The notes under the pieces are model-generated. The model saw only the letters and a program-made list of their open reading frames with translations, was not told the origin of the DNA and ran no database searches. Position numbers and translations under genes: made by a program. Below are positions 11,091 through 24,900 of a stretch of DNA of 64,000 nt, piece after piece (position 1 is the first letter of the stretch; every line of letters begins with the position of its first letter). Origin of the DNA: Mansonella perstans (Eukaryota > Nematoda > Chromadorea > Rhabditida > Onchocercidae); the NCBI GenBank assembly GCA_037074765.1, contig JBAMDO010000561.1:1-64000 (forward strand). The letters run 5' to 3'.

Positions 11091-12597
11091 TTAATTGATT
11101 TATTTCATAAATAAGTATTTGTTACAATTAATTTATAGCGATCCGCACTGTACAAAAAAATGGAAAAAAATGTTTTATTCTTAAAATTTTGCAAACAGAG
11201 AAAAACTAAAGTTTAATACAAAATTTGCCATTTTGTTCGATTACTTTTTGCATGGAATATCGCACTTAAATATGCAAGAAAAACGAACCGATTTTCTTTT
11301 AATATTAAATTTTAATTTAAGTTGAAAGGAAGCATGCAAATATCACAGAAATACAATTGTTTTTTTTTTTTTTTTCTATAAATATTAAAATTTCCAAAAA
11401 AGAAAAAATCACTTTTTTGTCGAAAATTAATTGTTCTAATATTAGCGAATTTGTTATAATATTGCATAATATATAACTATGAATAATAATTTTTAAATTT
11501 AGAGAAGGGGATGAGAAATAATGGATTGATAAACAATGAGGAAAAAATTGCTTCCGAAATTATTATTCGATGGATATGGATGGATGAGTAGAATGTGGGA
11601 AAGAATTGAAAGAAGAAAAAAATGACGGGAAGAAAAAAGGATAAATTTCCGGAAATGACACAAAGGAGGAAGAAGCGTTTTCCAGAAGTGCTGTTGTCCT
11701 TGTAAAAGTTAATTCTTTCTGACATTTTTATTCCTCCATTAGTAGTTCTTTATGCAATTTGTTTTCATGAGTGTATGTGTGTGCACATAGAATTGAAAAA
11801 TGTTAACTAGAAAAAATGAAATGAGAAAAATGTAAAAGAGAAAAAATTAAGTGGAAATAAATGACTAGAATTGATTAAACTCTTCAAGAATGATTAAAAT
11901 TTGCGATAAATTATTGAATTATTGGTGTTTGCAATCGACAACCTTCATAGTGATAACGATATTAATAATAATATTGTTAACAATACTCAATGTTAACAAT
12001 GATAGCAGCAATACCGATATATAGCAATAAAAAAAATAATAATGAGCATAATAATGCAAATTATAATACGCAAATAAAGCAATAAATTAAATATTGAGAA
12101 AAAACTTCATTACTTCTAAAAGAAAAATTTTCGAAAATTTTTTAATAAAAAACAAAAACTTTCTAGTAAAAAGAAATTCCAAAAAATTTTTTTTTATGAG
12201 AGCGACAAATATTTTTATTCGAAATTTCAAACGAAATTCGGGGAATTAAACTTGCAGGCGAACATTGGCTGATAAAAAAAAGCATGTCTATGAAATAATT
12301 TCATTTCCACTTATGGGTTTTGAAACAAGTAATTATTGGTAACTCTTTTTGCTGCTAAATAAAATCCGAGTAAATAAGAAAAATTTTAAAGAAATAAAAA
12401 AATGTCGAAATGTCAAATGTTTTCAGAAATTGGAACTTTTTATGAAATTTCTATAAATGCATATTTTGGCAATTTTCATATATTATATAAATCAAATTTC
12501 ATCGTAAAAGTGATCGTGTTAAGTTGACATATAGAAAATAATATGAGCAAATGAATGATTAGCATATGTTTCAGGCAAGTAAATATTGGCAAGTACA

Positions 12598-12720
12598 GAT
12601 TTGCCTAGTACCACTTGGTACAGCTCAATTAGACAAGTAAAAAAGTTGCATGTTATGCAATTAATTCGACAATGAAGATTTACCAAGTACCACTTGGTAC
12701 AACTATTGGGCAAGTAAAGC
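12598..12720. repeat. Two-copy repeat with GTACCACTTGGTAC palindrome
   Basis: Two 43-bp copies (about 12598-12642 and 12678-12720) each contain the imperfect palindrome AGTACCACTTGGTAC and end in CAAGTAAA. The copies are about 79 bp apart and differ at several positions. Confidence 0.7.
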
Positions 12721-14921
12721 CATCTATGATTGATTTGGCCAAAGTAATCAATTTTTTTGCAGCTGTTTCGGAAAATTTAAATCTTTCTTGCGGCTGATTC
12801 GAGCAAATTATTCATCACAAAAAAGTCTCCAGGATAAAAATGAAAAAGCAAGAATAGATAAGCTAGTTCGTTAAAAGGAGTACTTATTGTAAAAATTCCC
12901 ACCATACTTCTATGGTCATTCTGAATTGTAAATTCAAAAAAAAAAATTCGCCTAAAATTTCGATTTAATTATGACTGATTAAAACTTACAAGAAAAATGA
13001 TTCGGTGATTTTTAATTCAGAAATGATAATTTATTCCAAAAGAAGAAAAAGAAAAAAGAATAGACACTTTTGAAATAATTATTAGCAAAAATGAAAGTTG
13101 CTAATAATTCATTAACTAAATTAAAAAAAGAATTCTTATACCGACAACATATCTCCATAAACTATATGCATATGCATTTCTACATGTATATTATATATTT
13201 TGAATTTCAGTTATGATTTCCAATAAAATTTTTTCTGACAAAAAGCATTTATGAAAAAATTGCGAACAAAAAAGAAAATAACCAAAAAAAATACAAACAA
13301 AAGAAATCTTTCAATTTAAAATCCTTTTTTCATTTTAAAAACAAAAAAACAATTTTCTGGATAAAATAAATTTCAAAAAAAAAACTGAAACGAAGAATAA
13401 CGTAAGTTTTATTTTTTTTTTGCTAATTTTCGCTTCTTATTTATATGAAGAGTAAATTTGATGATAGAATAACAGACTGAGAGCTTTTCAGTGTTCTATT
13501 TAGCAACGTTAATTCATTGAAATGTTGAGAAAAATCGCAAAAGAAATGTTTTTTTTTTGGAAATAAAATCATATCAAATGAAGAAATGTGTGTGCATAGA
13601 AAAAAACCGAAAGAAATTATGTAAAAGTTTTTAGAAATAAGAAATGGAAAAAAAATTAAAAAGAAAATAAATGCTTTAATAATATTTGAACTGAAACGGT
13701 GATTTCAATTGTAAATACATATGCAATAATATTGGATTTTTTCAAAAATCAAATCATGCAAAGTAGCACTTTGTTTTGTTTTAATATCCGAATTTCATTT
13801 GAGAAAATTTTTTATTACATTAATCAAGAACAAAAAAAAATTTAGTAACTATTAGTAATGCTATTTGAAATTGATTTGTCAATTTCTTTTGTGAATTTTA
13901 TCACAATCAACTTTCTTTTTAATAATTATTAAAGTTTCATAGTTTCCATGAAGATTGTCATTGAATTTTTTAATGATATAATATTTTAATGGAAGAAATA
14001 AAAAGTTACTCATTTTTATTGACAAAAACTGGAGCGATGGAAAATATTTGACAGAAACTCAAACATCAATAATTTTGTATTATTTTATGATCGTAATTTG
14101 CTTATGTGCTTATATAAATGTTGCTTCAACAGCTTGGTTACTTTTTACATTTGATTTTTTCTAGCTGGATTATTTTGAACTTGGCCATTTCAACTAATGC
14201 ATTTGCAATTTATAATTGCACTCGTAGCACTGATTACTAACATGTCAGAAATGATATACACAAACTTATCACAACAATTTGTGTATGCAATTCATTGTTT
14301 TTTTTAAAAAAAAGAATCGTTGGAATAATTAATTTGAAATTTAAATCCAAAATTTATGCTCTGTTTCAAAGCCATTACTATTTTTAAAATTATAAAATTA
14401 ATTGGTGAAATTAAGGAATGAAAGCAATTTTTGAAAAATTTTTCAAATAATTATTTTTTTTCTTACTTTAATTTTTCCAAATTAAATATCCAAAAAATAG
14501 TACCAAAACTAAATTAGTGATATCAGATAATTGATTTTTTATTCATTTTATTTTTGAGTAATCGATGGTTAAATGTTTTTATTTTTAAATAAATTATTTT
14601 ATTTTATTAATCGATTTTTTGTTTTTTTTTATAATGATGGATTTTTGTAATTGTATTTATAACGTGCTTACCAATTTGACACAATTAAAATGTATTATTG
14701 TGCTTGTACAGTATTCCAGCAAAAAAATTTATAAAATAATATCAAATAAAAAAAACCCATTCATTTCTTATCAATCAATAATCAATTACCAATGTTCAGT
14801 TAGGAAAACTATGTGATTTGATAATTGGTCAGAACTTTCTATTCGTATTCCTTTTCATTTTGAAAAAAAGATTTTAATTTAAATAATTATCTATAAACTA
14901 TTTGTTGATTTGAAGCTTTTG

Positions 14922-14947
14922 TTTTTTTTTTTTTTTTTTTTTTTTTT
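14922..14947. repeat. Poly-T tract of 26 bases
   Basis: The longest uninterrupted homopolymer I noticed in the window. No retroposed gene or poly-A tail context is visible next to it. Confidence 0.85.
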
Positions 14948-16380
14948 GTAATTACGAGATATATTTTGCAAATATTTGAGATTAGGGAAAAAATTTTCGA
15001 AGATTATCTGAAGTTTCCATTTTTCTAACCAGGAAAATTTCAAAAAATTTTTAAACTCCAAAGATTTCCAGATAGAATATTTATGAAAAAAAATTTTAAA
15101 CAATTCATGCTAAATAGGAAGTTTGTGTCATGAGCGCTTTTTTTTTGTCTTATCGCATGAAATTTTTTATGAAAAATTGAGTTCGAAAATTTTTTCAAAT
15201 TTCAAAGTTTTAGGATGTATTATGAAAAAAAAACAATCAATTTTCAATTGATTATCACATTTCTATTTTAGAAGGCGATGCGTAATAATTGTTATAAAAT
15301 GAATTTTTTATTTTTTCGTTCATTTCCAAATTTATCCATTATGTAAATTAATTGTTTTTATTTTTGTTAGCGTATTATTTATCTGTTTGCATCGTCTCTC
15401 ATTGGTAAAATTTGTTTCTCAGTTTCTTTCACCAATTTATTATCATTGGTAAAATTTGCTTAATCATTAATTTTTATCACTAATTTATTATCATTGGTGA
15501 AATCTTTTATTTACATTACCAACTTTTATTTACAATTAACAATATTTCTTTGTTTGTTTATTTGATTGCCAATAAAACTTACTTATTTGTCTCTTTTATT
15601 TATTTTATTACTAATGAAATTTGTTTATTTGCCTAGATATTTACTGGACTGCCGATTTTTTCCGCTCTTCTTGATTTTTATTGTATAACTTATGATAAAC
15701 TGCAAAATCTTTTCAATGTAAGCAGTGGTTAACTGATATCATAATATTATTATTATCAAATTACCGTCATTATCAAATGGTTGACTTTTCTATCGTTATC
15801 AATTCATCATTGTTATCTTTCTTCTATCATGTTATAAACATCGTCAAATTATAGCTGTAAGCACAAAATTAAGCGTAAGCACAAAAATTAACCATAATTA
15901 CAATTATTATCATTATCAAATTGTTATCATCATTGAACACTTAATTATGGTCACAGTCATTATCAACAACGAATTATCATCAAGTATCTAGCATTCATCA
16001 AATATGTGATTATTATCAAAACCAATTTATCATTATTATAAATTGTAAAATGATAATATTTTTTTTATCATTCAATTATGAACACTTTAAAAAAAAAAGA
16101 CAGTAAAAAAAATCTTATTCAAATTTCCAACTTTTAAAATTTGTCACATCATTTGTTTTGCCTTTTTTACTCGCAACCTTTTTTACTGATGGGATGATAA
16201 AAAGAAAAATCATAAGTGACAAATGCAAAACGCATTTCTGATATTATGTCTGTTTATTAGTATTAAATTCTTGCTTATTAAGTTATGAAGGTATAAAGTG
16301 TTAAACGTTTTGTTAATAAGCAAGATGATAATTGATTATTTATTAATTTACTCTTTTTTTGTCAAAGTAATCAAAATTGA

Positions 16381-16439
16381 AAAGAGAGAGCGAGAAGAAG
16401 AGGGAAAAAGAGAAAAGCAGAGGGAGAGAGAGAGAGATA
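16381..16439. repeat. GA-rich (purine) low-complexity tract
   Basis: Runs of GAGAGA and GAAGAAGAG on the plus strand. A similar purine tract occurs at about 35255-35296. No associated gene is seen. Confidence 0.75.
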
Positions 16440-17961
16440 AGTGAGGACAGAATTCTAATTTAGACGATTTATCTTTCATCTCACATGATTCGTTTATGAC
16501 ATCAGCCATTAGATAATAATATCGCTGGTTTGAATTACTTGGCCCTGAGTCTGGCCATAAATGAAAGGTTATTATTTAAGGAGTACTGTTTGAATAAAAC
16601 TACAACAATCCCGTCGAAAATTTTTAATGGAATGCAAATCAAAATTGCAATATATAATTTTAAAATCGTTTCAACTAATTTTTTTTTGAAAAATATTTCT
16701 AAATATACAATAAAACCTAAAAGAAATGCGATTCTATGATCTAAAATTCAAGAAAAAAAAACGATAGCAAAAGAAATTAGCAATAGAGTATTGGCTTGGG
16801 CAATTATATTGGAAGAATTTCTGAAAAGCTTTGTTGCATTTTTTTTTTTAAACTTAACATTTCATATTGGCTAATATCATGCATTATTGCACTAGAATTT
16901 TTTTAAATTGCATGAAAATGATACGCCCAAAAGTGTCATTGTCAATGAGCTAAGAGTGTCATTGTTAATGAACCTAGCAAATACATCATTTGTAGTTTCT
17001 ACACCGGACTTTTTTTTTTTAAATGCATAAAAACGTCCAAGAATGTTATTGTCATTTGAATCTAGCAAATATATCACTTTCAATTTCAATTTAAATTTCA
17101 ATTAAATTTAAACAGTTTAAAATTTAAAAAAACTCCACAATTTATATATTAATAGTTAAGCAAAATTCTAGTCTATATGCTCACGAATATCAAAATTTTA
17201 ACTAATTGTGAAATTAAAAAAATGCTACCATGAAAACTTCGCAGCAAAATTATTCAATTAAAAATGAGACAATTTGGCATTTATCGCTGAATAATATTTG
17301 ATTAATCAATTTGTATTTTAATTGATAATAGTGTATTCGAGAATTGCTCCTTGATTAATCATGATCTAAAAAGTTCTTTTTAAAAAATACAAAGTATTAA
17401 TTAGTCTTCTAGGTTTACTAAATTTGTATTTGATTAAATCCAGTTGTATTTTTACTTAATCAATTTTATTTATGTTCAATTAACTAATTCCCTAAAATTG
17501 ATTGAAATATCAAAGGCCATAGCTATTTACTGAACTAAAAAATATTATTTATTTCTATATAAATTTTTTCATTCTCCATTATTACTCTTTCCGAAAAACA
17601 ATATTAAGCTTAGGCTGATTATTTGAAGTTGAACAATTTTGATATTTCAAATGAATGAACTAAAAAGCTAACAAAAAAAAAGAGCAAAATATTTGATGAA
17701 CTTTTTTAAAAATTTCCAAATTTTAACTTTTTGACCTTTTATCAAAAAACAATTATTAACAGTTTTCCTTACCTTCGACTTTTTTCCCTATCTCACCTAA
17801 CTGAAAGCGTAATATATGGCAAAAAAGGTAAAATGTGAATGTAGAAATGAACAAATTTCCTCTTTTTTATTGTTTATCAAATAGACAATGATTATTTTGA
17901 AAATACAACCACTAAATGATGAAAAATATCTTTAATTATTACATTAAGTTTTAGCTTCTGA

Positions 17962-18330
17962 TGTTATTGTTATACTGTTATCACTATTGCTATTGTTGTT
18001 GTTCTTGTTTTTTTCATTATCGTTATTGTTGCTGTTGTTGTTTTTATTACCGTTACTGCTGCACGCTGTTGTTGTTACATTATTATTATTGCTGATTGTT
18101 TTTGATACTGTTCTTATTTTTGTTGCTTTTACTTTGAGTTATTGTTGTTGTTGCTGTTATAGCTATTATCATTATTGTTGTTATTTTTGACATTATTGTT
18201 ACTACTGCTATTGATGCTGCTATTCCTATTATTATCATTGTTATCGTTGTTGTAGTTTTGCTATTATTGTTTTTGTTATAATTGTCATTATTATTTCTGT
18301 TGTTTTTGTTGTATAATTATTGTTGCAATT
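17962..18330. repeat. (TTG)n / (TTA)n microsatellite region
   Basis: A 370-bp imperfect trinucleotide region of TTG, TTA and CTG units. It produces long open frames rich in Leu, Tyr or Cys that are artefacts of composition. Confidence 0.85.
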
Positions 18331-18786
18331 GCAATAGTATAAAATTTAAACTTATTACTTTTTTTTTTGTTTTGCAGCTAAACAAGTTAATTGACCTTTT
18401 CATCCTCATTTTCAATCGATATTAAGCATTAATTTCCCCAACTGAAATAAAAATAAATCAATTAATAATCACATAAATATAGTAAAAATTAAAAAGTAAT
18501 AATAATAACGTAAGAGTAAAAATTGAAATAAACAAACAATAAGCAAAAAAATCAAGTAATTAATTTCATCCGTATTTTCAATCAAGAAATTCTATTGCAG
18601 TAAAAGATTTCTCTTTCTAAAAGAACATTTTTCAATTTAGAATAATTCTTTTATGCAGCAATTTTAAGAAATTTACCTTTTTTTTAAGAGAAAAAACCGA
18701 AGTTGAGAAGTAAATTTGGAAAATTGCGCTTTTTTTAAAATTTGTCAAACTTAAAGTCACAACTAAACAAGGAATGAAATTATAGC

Positions 18787-18875
18787 TAAACCAAAGGCAT
18801 GTCTTCTTAAACATTTTAGCCAAAGGCATATCTTCTTAAGCATTTTGACTAAAAGCATGTCTTCTTAAATATTTT
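18787..18875. repeat. 29-bp tandem repeat, three copies
   Basis: Three copies with exact 29-bp spacing. The shared core is AAAGGCATGTCTTCTTAA followed by CATTTT, starting at 18796, 18825 and 18854. Copies differ at two to five positions. Confidence 0.85.
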
Positions 18876-21800
18876 ATGAAAAAAAAAACTCATATAAAGG
18901 GCAATATGACAATCTAATGCTTTGCACAATCAAAAGTATCTGATCAAGAAAATAATCGTGAACAAAAATAAAAACAAAAAACAAATTTCTTTAGAAAATA
19001 TTTTGCATGGAAGGTCTTAAATGATCATAAGCAGAAAAAGGAGAAAAAAAGTAACTGTACACGAAAGATTTTACGTGGAAGGCGTATCACATGAACAGGC
19101 CAATCATATCAATCTCTAATGATATCATAGAATATTATGATTGGCTTAAAACGCTACCTTGCACAAAAACGCCTATATAAAAAAGTTTTTTGTTTCGTTT
19201 AATTTCTTTCTTTTTTTGAAATTTTTTAAATGGAATTTCTGTTATTATGAAGTAAAAGGAACAAAAAATGAATTGCAATTTTCTTGTGCAAATAATAATT
19301 TAATTTCTCTTCAACAGCAAAAATAATTTTAGAAATTTTGCAAATGTTTGTGGTAGTAATAAATTTTTGGACCTTGTAGTAGAAGTAGTAATAGTTGCAT
19401 ATATGGCGAGCAGGCGTGGTATTTATGTCATTACAATATTCCAAATTTTTTTTATGAAATAAGAAAACTAAGTGGCGCTGAATACTGAAAAATAGGAACC
19501 ATTAGATATGCAGGGCACATATACGACACGCGACAAAAAATGAATAAATAAATAAAAGTTTTAATTTCACACTTTTTCTTCATTCGAATATTTCGCATAA
19601 GATGCAGTGATATCATTAATTTTCCGCAGGGTTAATAACAGTAATAAAAATAATAATATGTTATGTGGATTTGAGCTGGCAGACACACAGTTCCAATTTT
19701 CATTTTATTCTATTTCTTCATGTATAAAATAAAACTTTGCAATTCACGACAGTTAACATTTTTGGACTTTCGGCTCATTAATTTATTAAATTATTCTATT
19801 TAATATTTTAATTAATTCATCGTTAAATTGGTTCATTCAGTCATTCAGTTCCATTTTTCTTGCTAATTTTTTTTTCTTAAAAAACTTTTCAATGTAATAA
19901 TTATTTGAATAAAACAAATTCTTCATAGAAACAGAAAATAACAAAAAAAAAAAAAAGGAAAAAAGATTTGTAATGAATATTTGTTGAAAAAAAGCGAAAC
20001 AAATATTCATCGTAATATAATATATGAATGAATATTTTTAACGAACATTCTTTCTTTCTTTTCAATAAAATTTAAACTAGATAATTTTTAAATGGAACAA
20101 ACACAATTCAATTCAATTATACGTGGAAAAATTACATCGTTATTTGTGTTTGTAAATATGAACGAAAATATTAATTACATTTAATTATTTCCACTGTGAT
20201 TATTTTTATCTTTTAATAAATTCTTTTTATATAATTTTTTTGTTAGAAATTTCTACAGCCTTTTTTTTGATAAATCAATTTCATAATTATTTGGTAAATT
20301 TTTCAATTTGTTTTGTTTTTGCTTTTTTCTCTGCTTAATTTGATTTTATATATCGCTGAGGGTGTTTTTTTGTATTTCATTTAAGTTTTTTCTTTTTCTC
20401 TGACAATTATTGCCTGTCCTTTTTTCTCACCTCTATTCGTATTATTATTATTATTGTTATTATTATTAGATCTAATTATTTTCAATTTTTAACTTTTTTC
20501 TTTTTCAATAAAGAACTAAACCAAAACTTTCAATTCGAACACATAATTATGGGTGGAAAAATTGCATAATTATTATTTTTTGCAATCGTTTAAATGGTCA
20601 TATATCTGACAGTATGCATGTTTATCAATGTTCAACAAGTTTTTTTGTAAAGCTTTCATTTCTAATGCTTTTCCTTCTTTTAAACTAATACTTAAATCCA
20701 AGTAATGTCGTAATAATGTTATCATTAATTTTTTTTGCTTTCTAAATATGCTTCATTAAAACTTTCCGAATTTGTTTCAATTCTTCGGTCTTTGAACATT
20801 CAAGTTTCAGGGAATTGTCAAGTGTAGCTGTAGAAATACGGAATTTGTGACAAATTAAATGTTTGATTTTTTTTTTTTTTGGATTAACCTAATCGAATGA
20901 TATTTTGAATGATCTATTATCGAGTGATTGGCATTAAAATCATACTGATGAAAATAATATGTTTCTTCAGAAAAAATTTAGGCTGATAGATAAATTCAAA
21001 ATTTGCAACATAGATTATCTTACTAGTCGATAAACCCAAATATTTCAGTTATGTTACATTGCTAGTCAATAAATCCAAATGTTCCAGTTAGTTTACGTTG
21101 CTATCGATAAATTAAAAAATCTTTTTATAGCAAAAACATTGTGCTTTGTGTTAAATTTTCATTTTCCCTTACAGGTAGCAATGAACTTTTTGCCATAACA
21201 TCAACACTTGCAGTTATATCATGAAAAAAGTTCTCTTCCGCCATGAATTTCTTGCAATCCTTCGTCTATCCGAAATTTCATTTAACTTCATCTTGAAATT
21301 GTTTACTTCAAAGATTACATAAGCAATAGCTAGTGATTCTATCACTTCATTCATTCCTATAGTTAACAAGTAACAGTCTCTTGAAATACTTCATCTTCAT
21401 TGAATTTCTTACTTTTCCATAAATAATTACGCCTTTTTTAATTCGAATGAATTACTTAGTCAAATGTATTAGATAACCAATTTATTCGATCAGTAAAGGC
21501 ATTTTCAATTAATTTTTTGCAGTAAAATGAACGATGATAAAAAAAAAAGAAACACAATAATAAATAATATCTCCTCTTCATGGTTAGTTACTCTAATGGA
21601 ATTAATGCTAATTTATGAAAGTAATTAAAGCTAATTAATACTGATCTATTTTCAATCATTTAATACTTTCAATCATATCATTTTTATTGTTAGAATCTAA
21701 AATTAGTATATTAATATTTTCTTGTTAATTTGAATCATTGGAATTTTTTCGTGCTGTTTTGATTTCGAATTTAAATAGTCAAATGTTAGTAATTTTGATG

Positions 21801-21954
21801 ATTTTAACGAGTAATTCAATATTGTTTTATGAAAAATACTTGATGATTATTTGTGTTGCAAATGAATGGTCAAATGAACCATGTAAGCAATGAAAATATT
21901 TCAGGCTAAAATCTATTTCGGTGCAAAGGTGTAAAATTTTGAACTAAATTTAGC

Positions 21955-21965
21955 TTTTTTAACAG
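21955..21965 (+). promoter_or_regulatory. 3' splice site before the Kazal gene start
   Basis: A pyrimidine tract ending in AACAG lies 10 bases upstream of the ATG at 21976. No coding exon precedes it, so it may accept a spliced leader or a non-coding first exon. Confidence 0.45.
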
Positions 21966-21975
21966 GAAGTAATAA

Positions 21976-24900
21976 ATGTCGCTGGAATGGAATCTCATTT
22001 CAACTGTTATTGCAACATTACTTGTAATACCTATTCTAGTAATTTTGTCTGATCCAGTTGATAATATCTTAGACTTCGCTGATACTAATAATAGCGATGT
22101 TTTTCCTTTATTACAACAAACTGATATTACAAAGGAGACTTTTTCGTCTTTTCCTAATACTGTTACTATTATCACTACTGCTACTATTAGTTCTACTACT
22201 AATGGCATGATGGAATCAGTTGAGAATAAAAGTATGATACAACGTAATTCTGCCACTTCATTGCAGCAGCCGATCAAAAGCAACAATGCTATTCAGCAAA
22301 CAAGAGAAAAAGTATGGAAAAAACTTTTTGCAAATAATATTTTTAATAAATAATTTTTTCAACAATTACTTTTTTGATAAATAATTTTTCAACAAATAAT
22401 GTCAAAATTATTGCAAAACGTAGATATAAATTTCTGATTGTATCAACAGTTTTGTACTTTTTTAAAGCATAAAAATTTTAAGAAACAGATAACAGCTAGA
22501 AATAACAGACGAAACGTGAAGAGCAACGTGAATCGAACAATAATACCAGAAACGTGTAAACACGTAATGGCCATTTGCAATGATGAGCCAAAATCACTAA
22601 TACCAGTATGCGATAATCTGAATCGAACATATCGTAGCCCGTGTTCTCTTGCCTTATTTAACTGCAAACGGATAAATTTGGCCCACAAACACTGGCGGAT
22701 TTTAGTACATGTTGGGCCGTGCAACATGTATTCACCAATTTTTACGTTTGATGAAGAAGTAAGATTTTTTTTCGCTCTATTACTCCCTAAAATATTTTAT
22801 AATATTATTAAAGTAAGAAAAAGAAAACCAAATTTTAACAAATTTTTAAATTATTCAGAAAGAAGTAAAAAATTTTGCAAATAATGAAAGTTACCATAAT
22901 CTATGCTATCGTAGTATTTCACTCAGTGCTTTAATTCGGTAATTCTTTTTTTCTTAATAGTTCCACTTACTCATCAGTTGGTTGCACAGTTTCACTAAGT
23001 GATCAGTTGTTCGTGTTACTAACAAAAAATGATTGTATCATTTAAATGAAATGTCTTCATTTTAGATCAGTCTAGATTTAGAGGTCATGTTGAAATGTCA
23101 CAATTAGAAATTACTTACTAATCACAAAGAGAAAAATCATTTCAAAAAAAAAGAAAGTGATTAAATGATTGCCGATAAATTTGATAGATTAAAATTGTTT
23201 TTACATTTAATTAATGAATTTACTTCTATAAATCCTTGCACATGTTTACATAACTTTAGGCTGGCTGTAATTTATTAACTATTAAATGTTGAAAGTTTTT
23301 ATCTGACAGTTTCCACAAAATCTATCCTCGAAATACATTAATGTTAAAGTATTTTGCTAAAAATTTTATTCCACATATTTCAGATTTGCCCAACAAATTG
23401 CTCGCAAAAATACAGACCCGTATGTGATACTAAACAAAAGGCATATCAAAATTTGTGCGATTTTCAAATGCAAAACTGTTTAGCAAGAAAGGAAGTAAGT
23501 TAATAAATGATTCGCGGTTTGTCTTCTGAATGAAGGTTCGGAAAACTTCACTTCTTGACGCAAACTAACTTGTGACTAAAAAGGTATGGCGAAATACGCT
23601 TACATACAGTGGAAGGCCTAGCTAAATGCCTGTTGAAACTGTTGCATTTGTTACATGATCAATGTAGTGGTGGATGTTGAAGAAAGAACTGAAGGAACCG
23701 TTCGAGGAGGTGCAAGCGCGGATGACTTAGTGGATGACCCATGATTCAGATTCATGTGAAAGAGTAGGCAGTAGAATAGGACTAAAACAGCAATTTTTTG
23801 TCTTCAGATATTTCTTGCACCGAATCATTTGCGAAGCCTTCTGAAGACTCCGTGGCCTTTGTTATTTAATTTCTATATCTCTTTGTCAATGACCCAAAAG
23901 AAAAAACAATGTTTCATGAATAACTGAAGTGACGGAGGACTGTGTTAAGCTCTGAATCCCAGATGATAGTGATGAGTGGAAGATGGAATTCAGTTTATGG
24001 AGCAGATTGATGAGACTAAAGAAGTCTAAAGATTCGACAGACTCGCAAAACAGGATGTTAAGCAAAGTTGCAAAGCCTCTTTAGTATGAGCGACGAGGCC
24101 AGCTTGTCAACGAAGAGCAATTCGCGCATAAGATATCGTTTCGTCGAAATGTTAGCTCATGAAAGTTCGTGGAGAATTAGAACATTAGGATCTTATCGTC
24201 GTCGGGATGTTGGCTCATGAAGGTTCATGGAGAATTAGAGCAGAATGACGCTATGGCTGATTCTGTCCGCATCTTCCAAACAAGCAGGTGTTAATCTGGA
24301 AGCATTCTGGTAACGGAGTATGCCTTTGAAAGAGTTTCTTTGTTTGTCCGATGCCCGTTAACCATGGCCAGCCAAACCAAGATAACCAGTGAAGATTACT
24401 TTAGTTAGGCCATCTTTTCTAGGCCTTTCCATTTGGAGTAAACAGTGCTCTTTCTGAATAAGGCTGTTTGGTTATTGAGGATGTTGTCGAAAAAGATTGT
24501 TATACCAAGTAAATCTCGAGCGACCAAAATCCTAAAGCGCTTGCATTTGGGTTGGACAATTCCAGTACATTTTGTTCACCTTCAGTTTCGTCCCTTGTAT
24601 GACTCTGCAGGGCTTTTTTGTGGATGAATCCTTTGAACCTCTGCAGTTAGTTTTTCTTTTAAATGAAATACGGAGTGTGCTGAACTGATCTCATTCTTTA
24701 CTCCATGGATTCATCAGCGAGTTTGGATGGTGATAGCAAGATTTTGTTTTTCTTCTCTTAGATGCATGATCGATCATATGGGCCAATTGAGCTCATCTAT
24801 CCAGGTTTTTTTCGAATAAGAGTTGTTCTCCTTCTAGGATGATTACCCGAAGTCTAGAGAATCTATCTTGCTCCTAGACACACTTTTCCTGACCCTTTTG

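Larger units (their letters stand above)
10018..21965. other. Gene-poor 12-kb interval
   Basis: Between the 5' end of the globin gene (minus strand) and the 5' end of the Kazal gene (plus strand) I find no exon that combines a conserved protein, splice sites and phase. The interval is very AT-rich, with many homopolymers, simple repeats and the short tandem repeats listed separately. As the space between two divergent genes it should contain both promoters, but I cannot point to individual elements. Confidence 0.5.

Noticed and set aside
11477..11725. 82-codon minus-strand frame rich in Phe and Ile
   Set aside because: No family similarity, no splice signals and composition matching local AT-rich DNA.
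17987..18190. 67-codon Leu/Cys/Tyr-rich frame
   Set aside because: It is the translation of a TTG/TTA microsatellite.
22443..22727. 94-codon minus-strand frame
   Set aside because: It is antisense to Kazal exon 2, which has conserved Cys spacing and correct splice phase on the plus strand.
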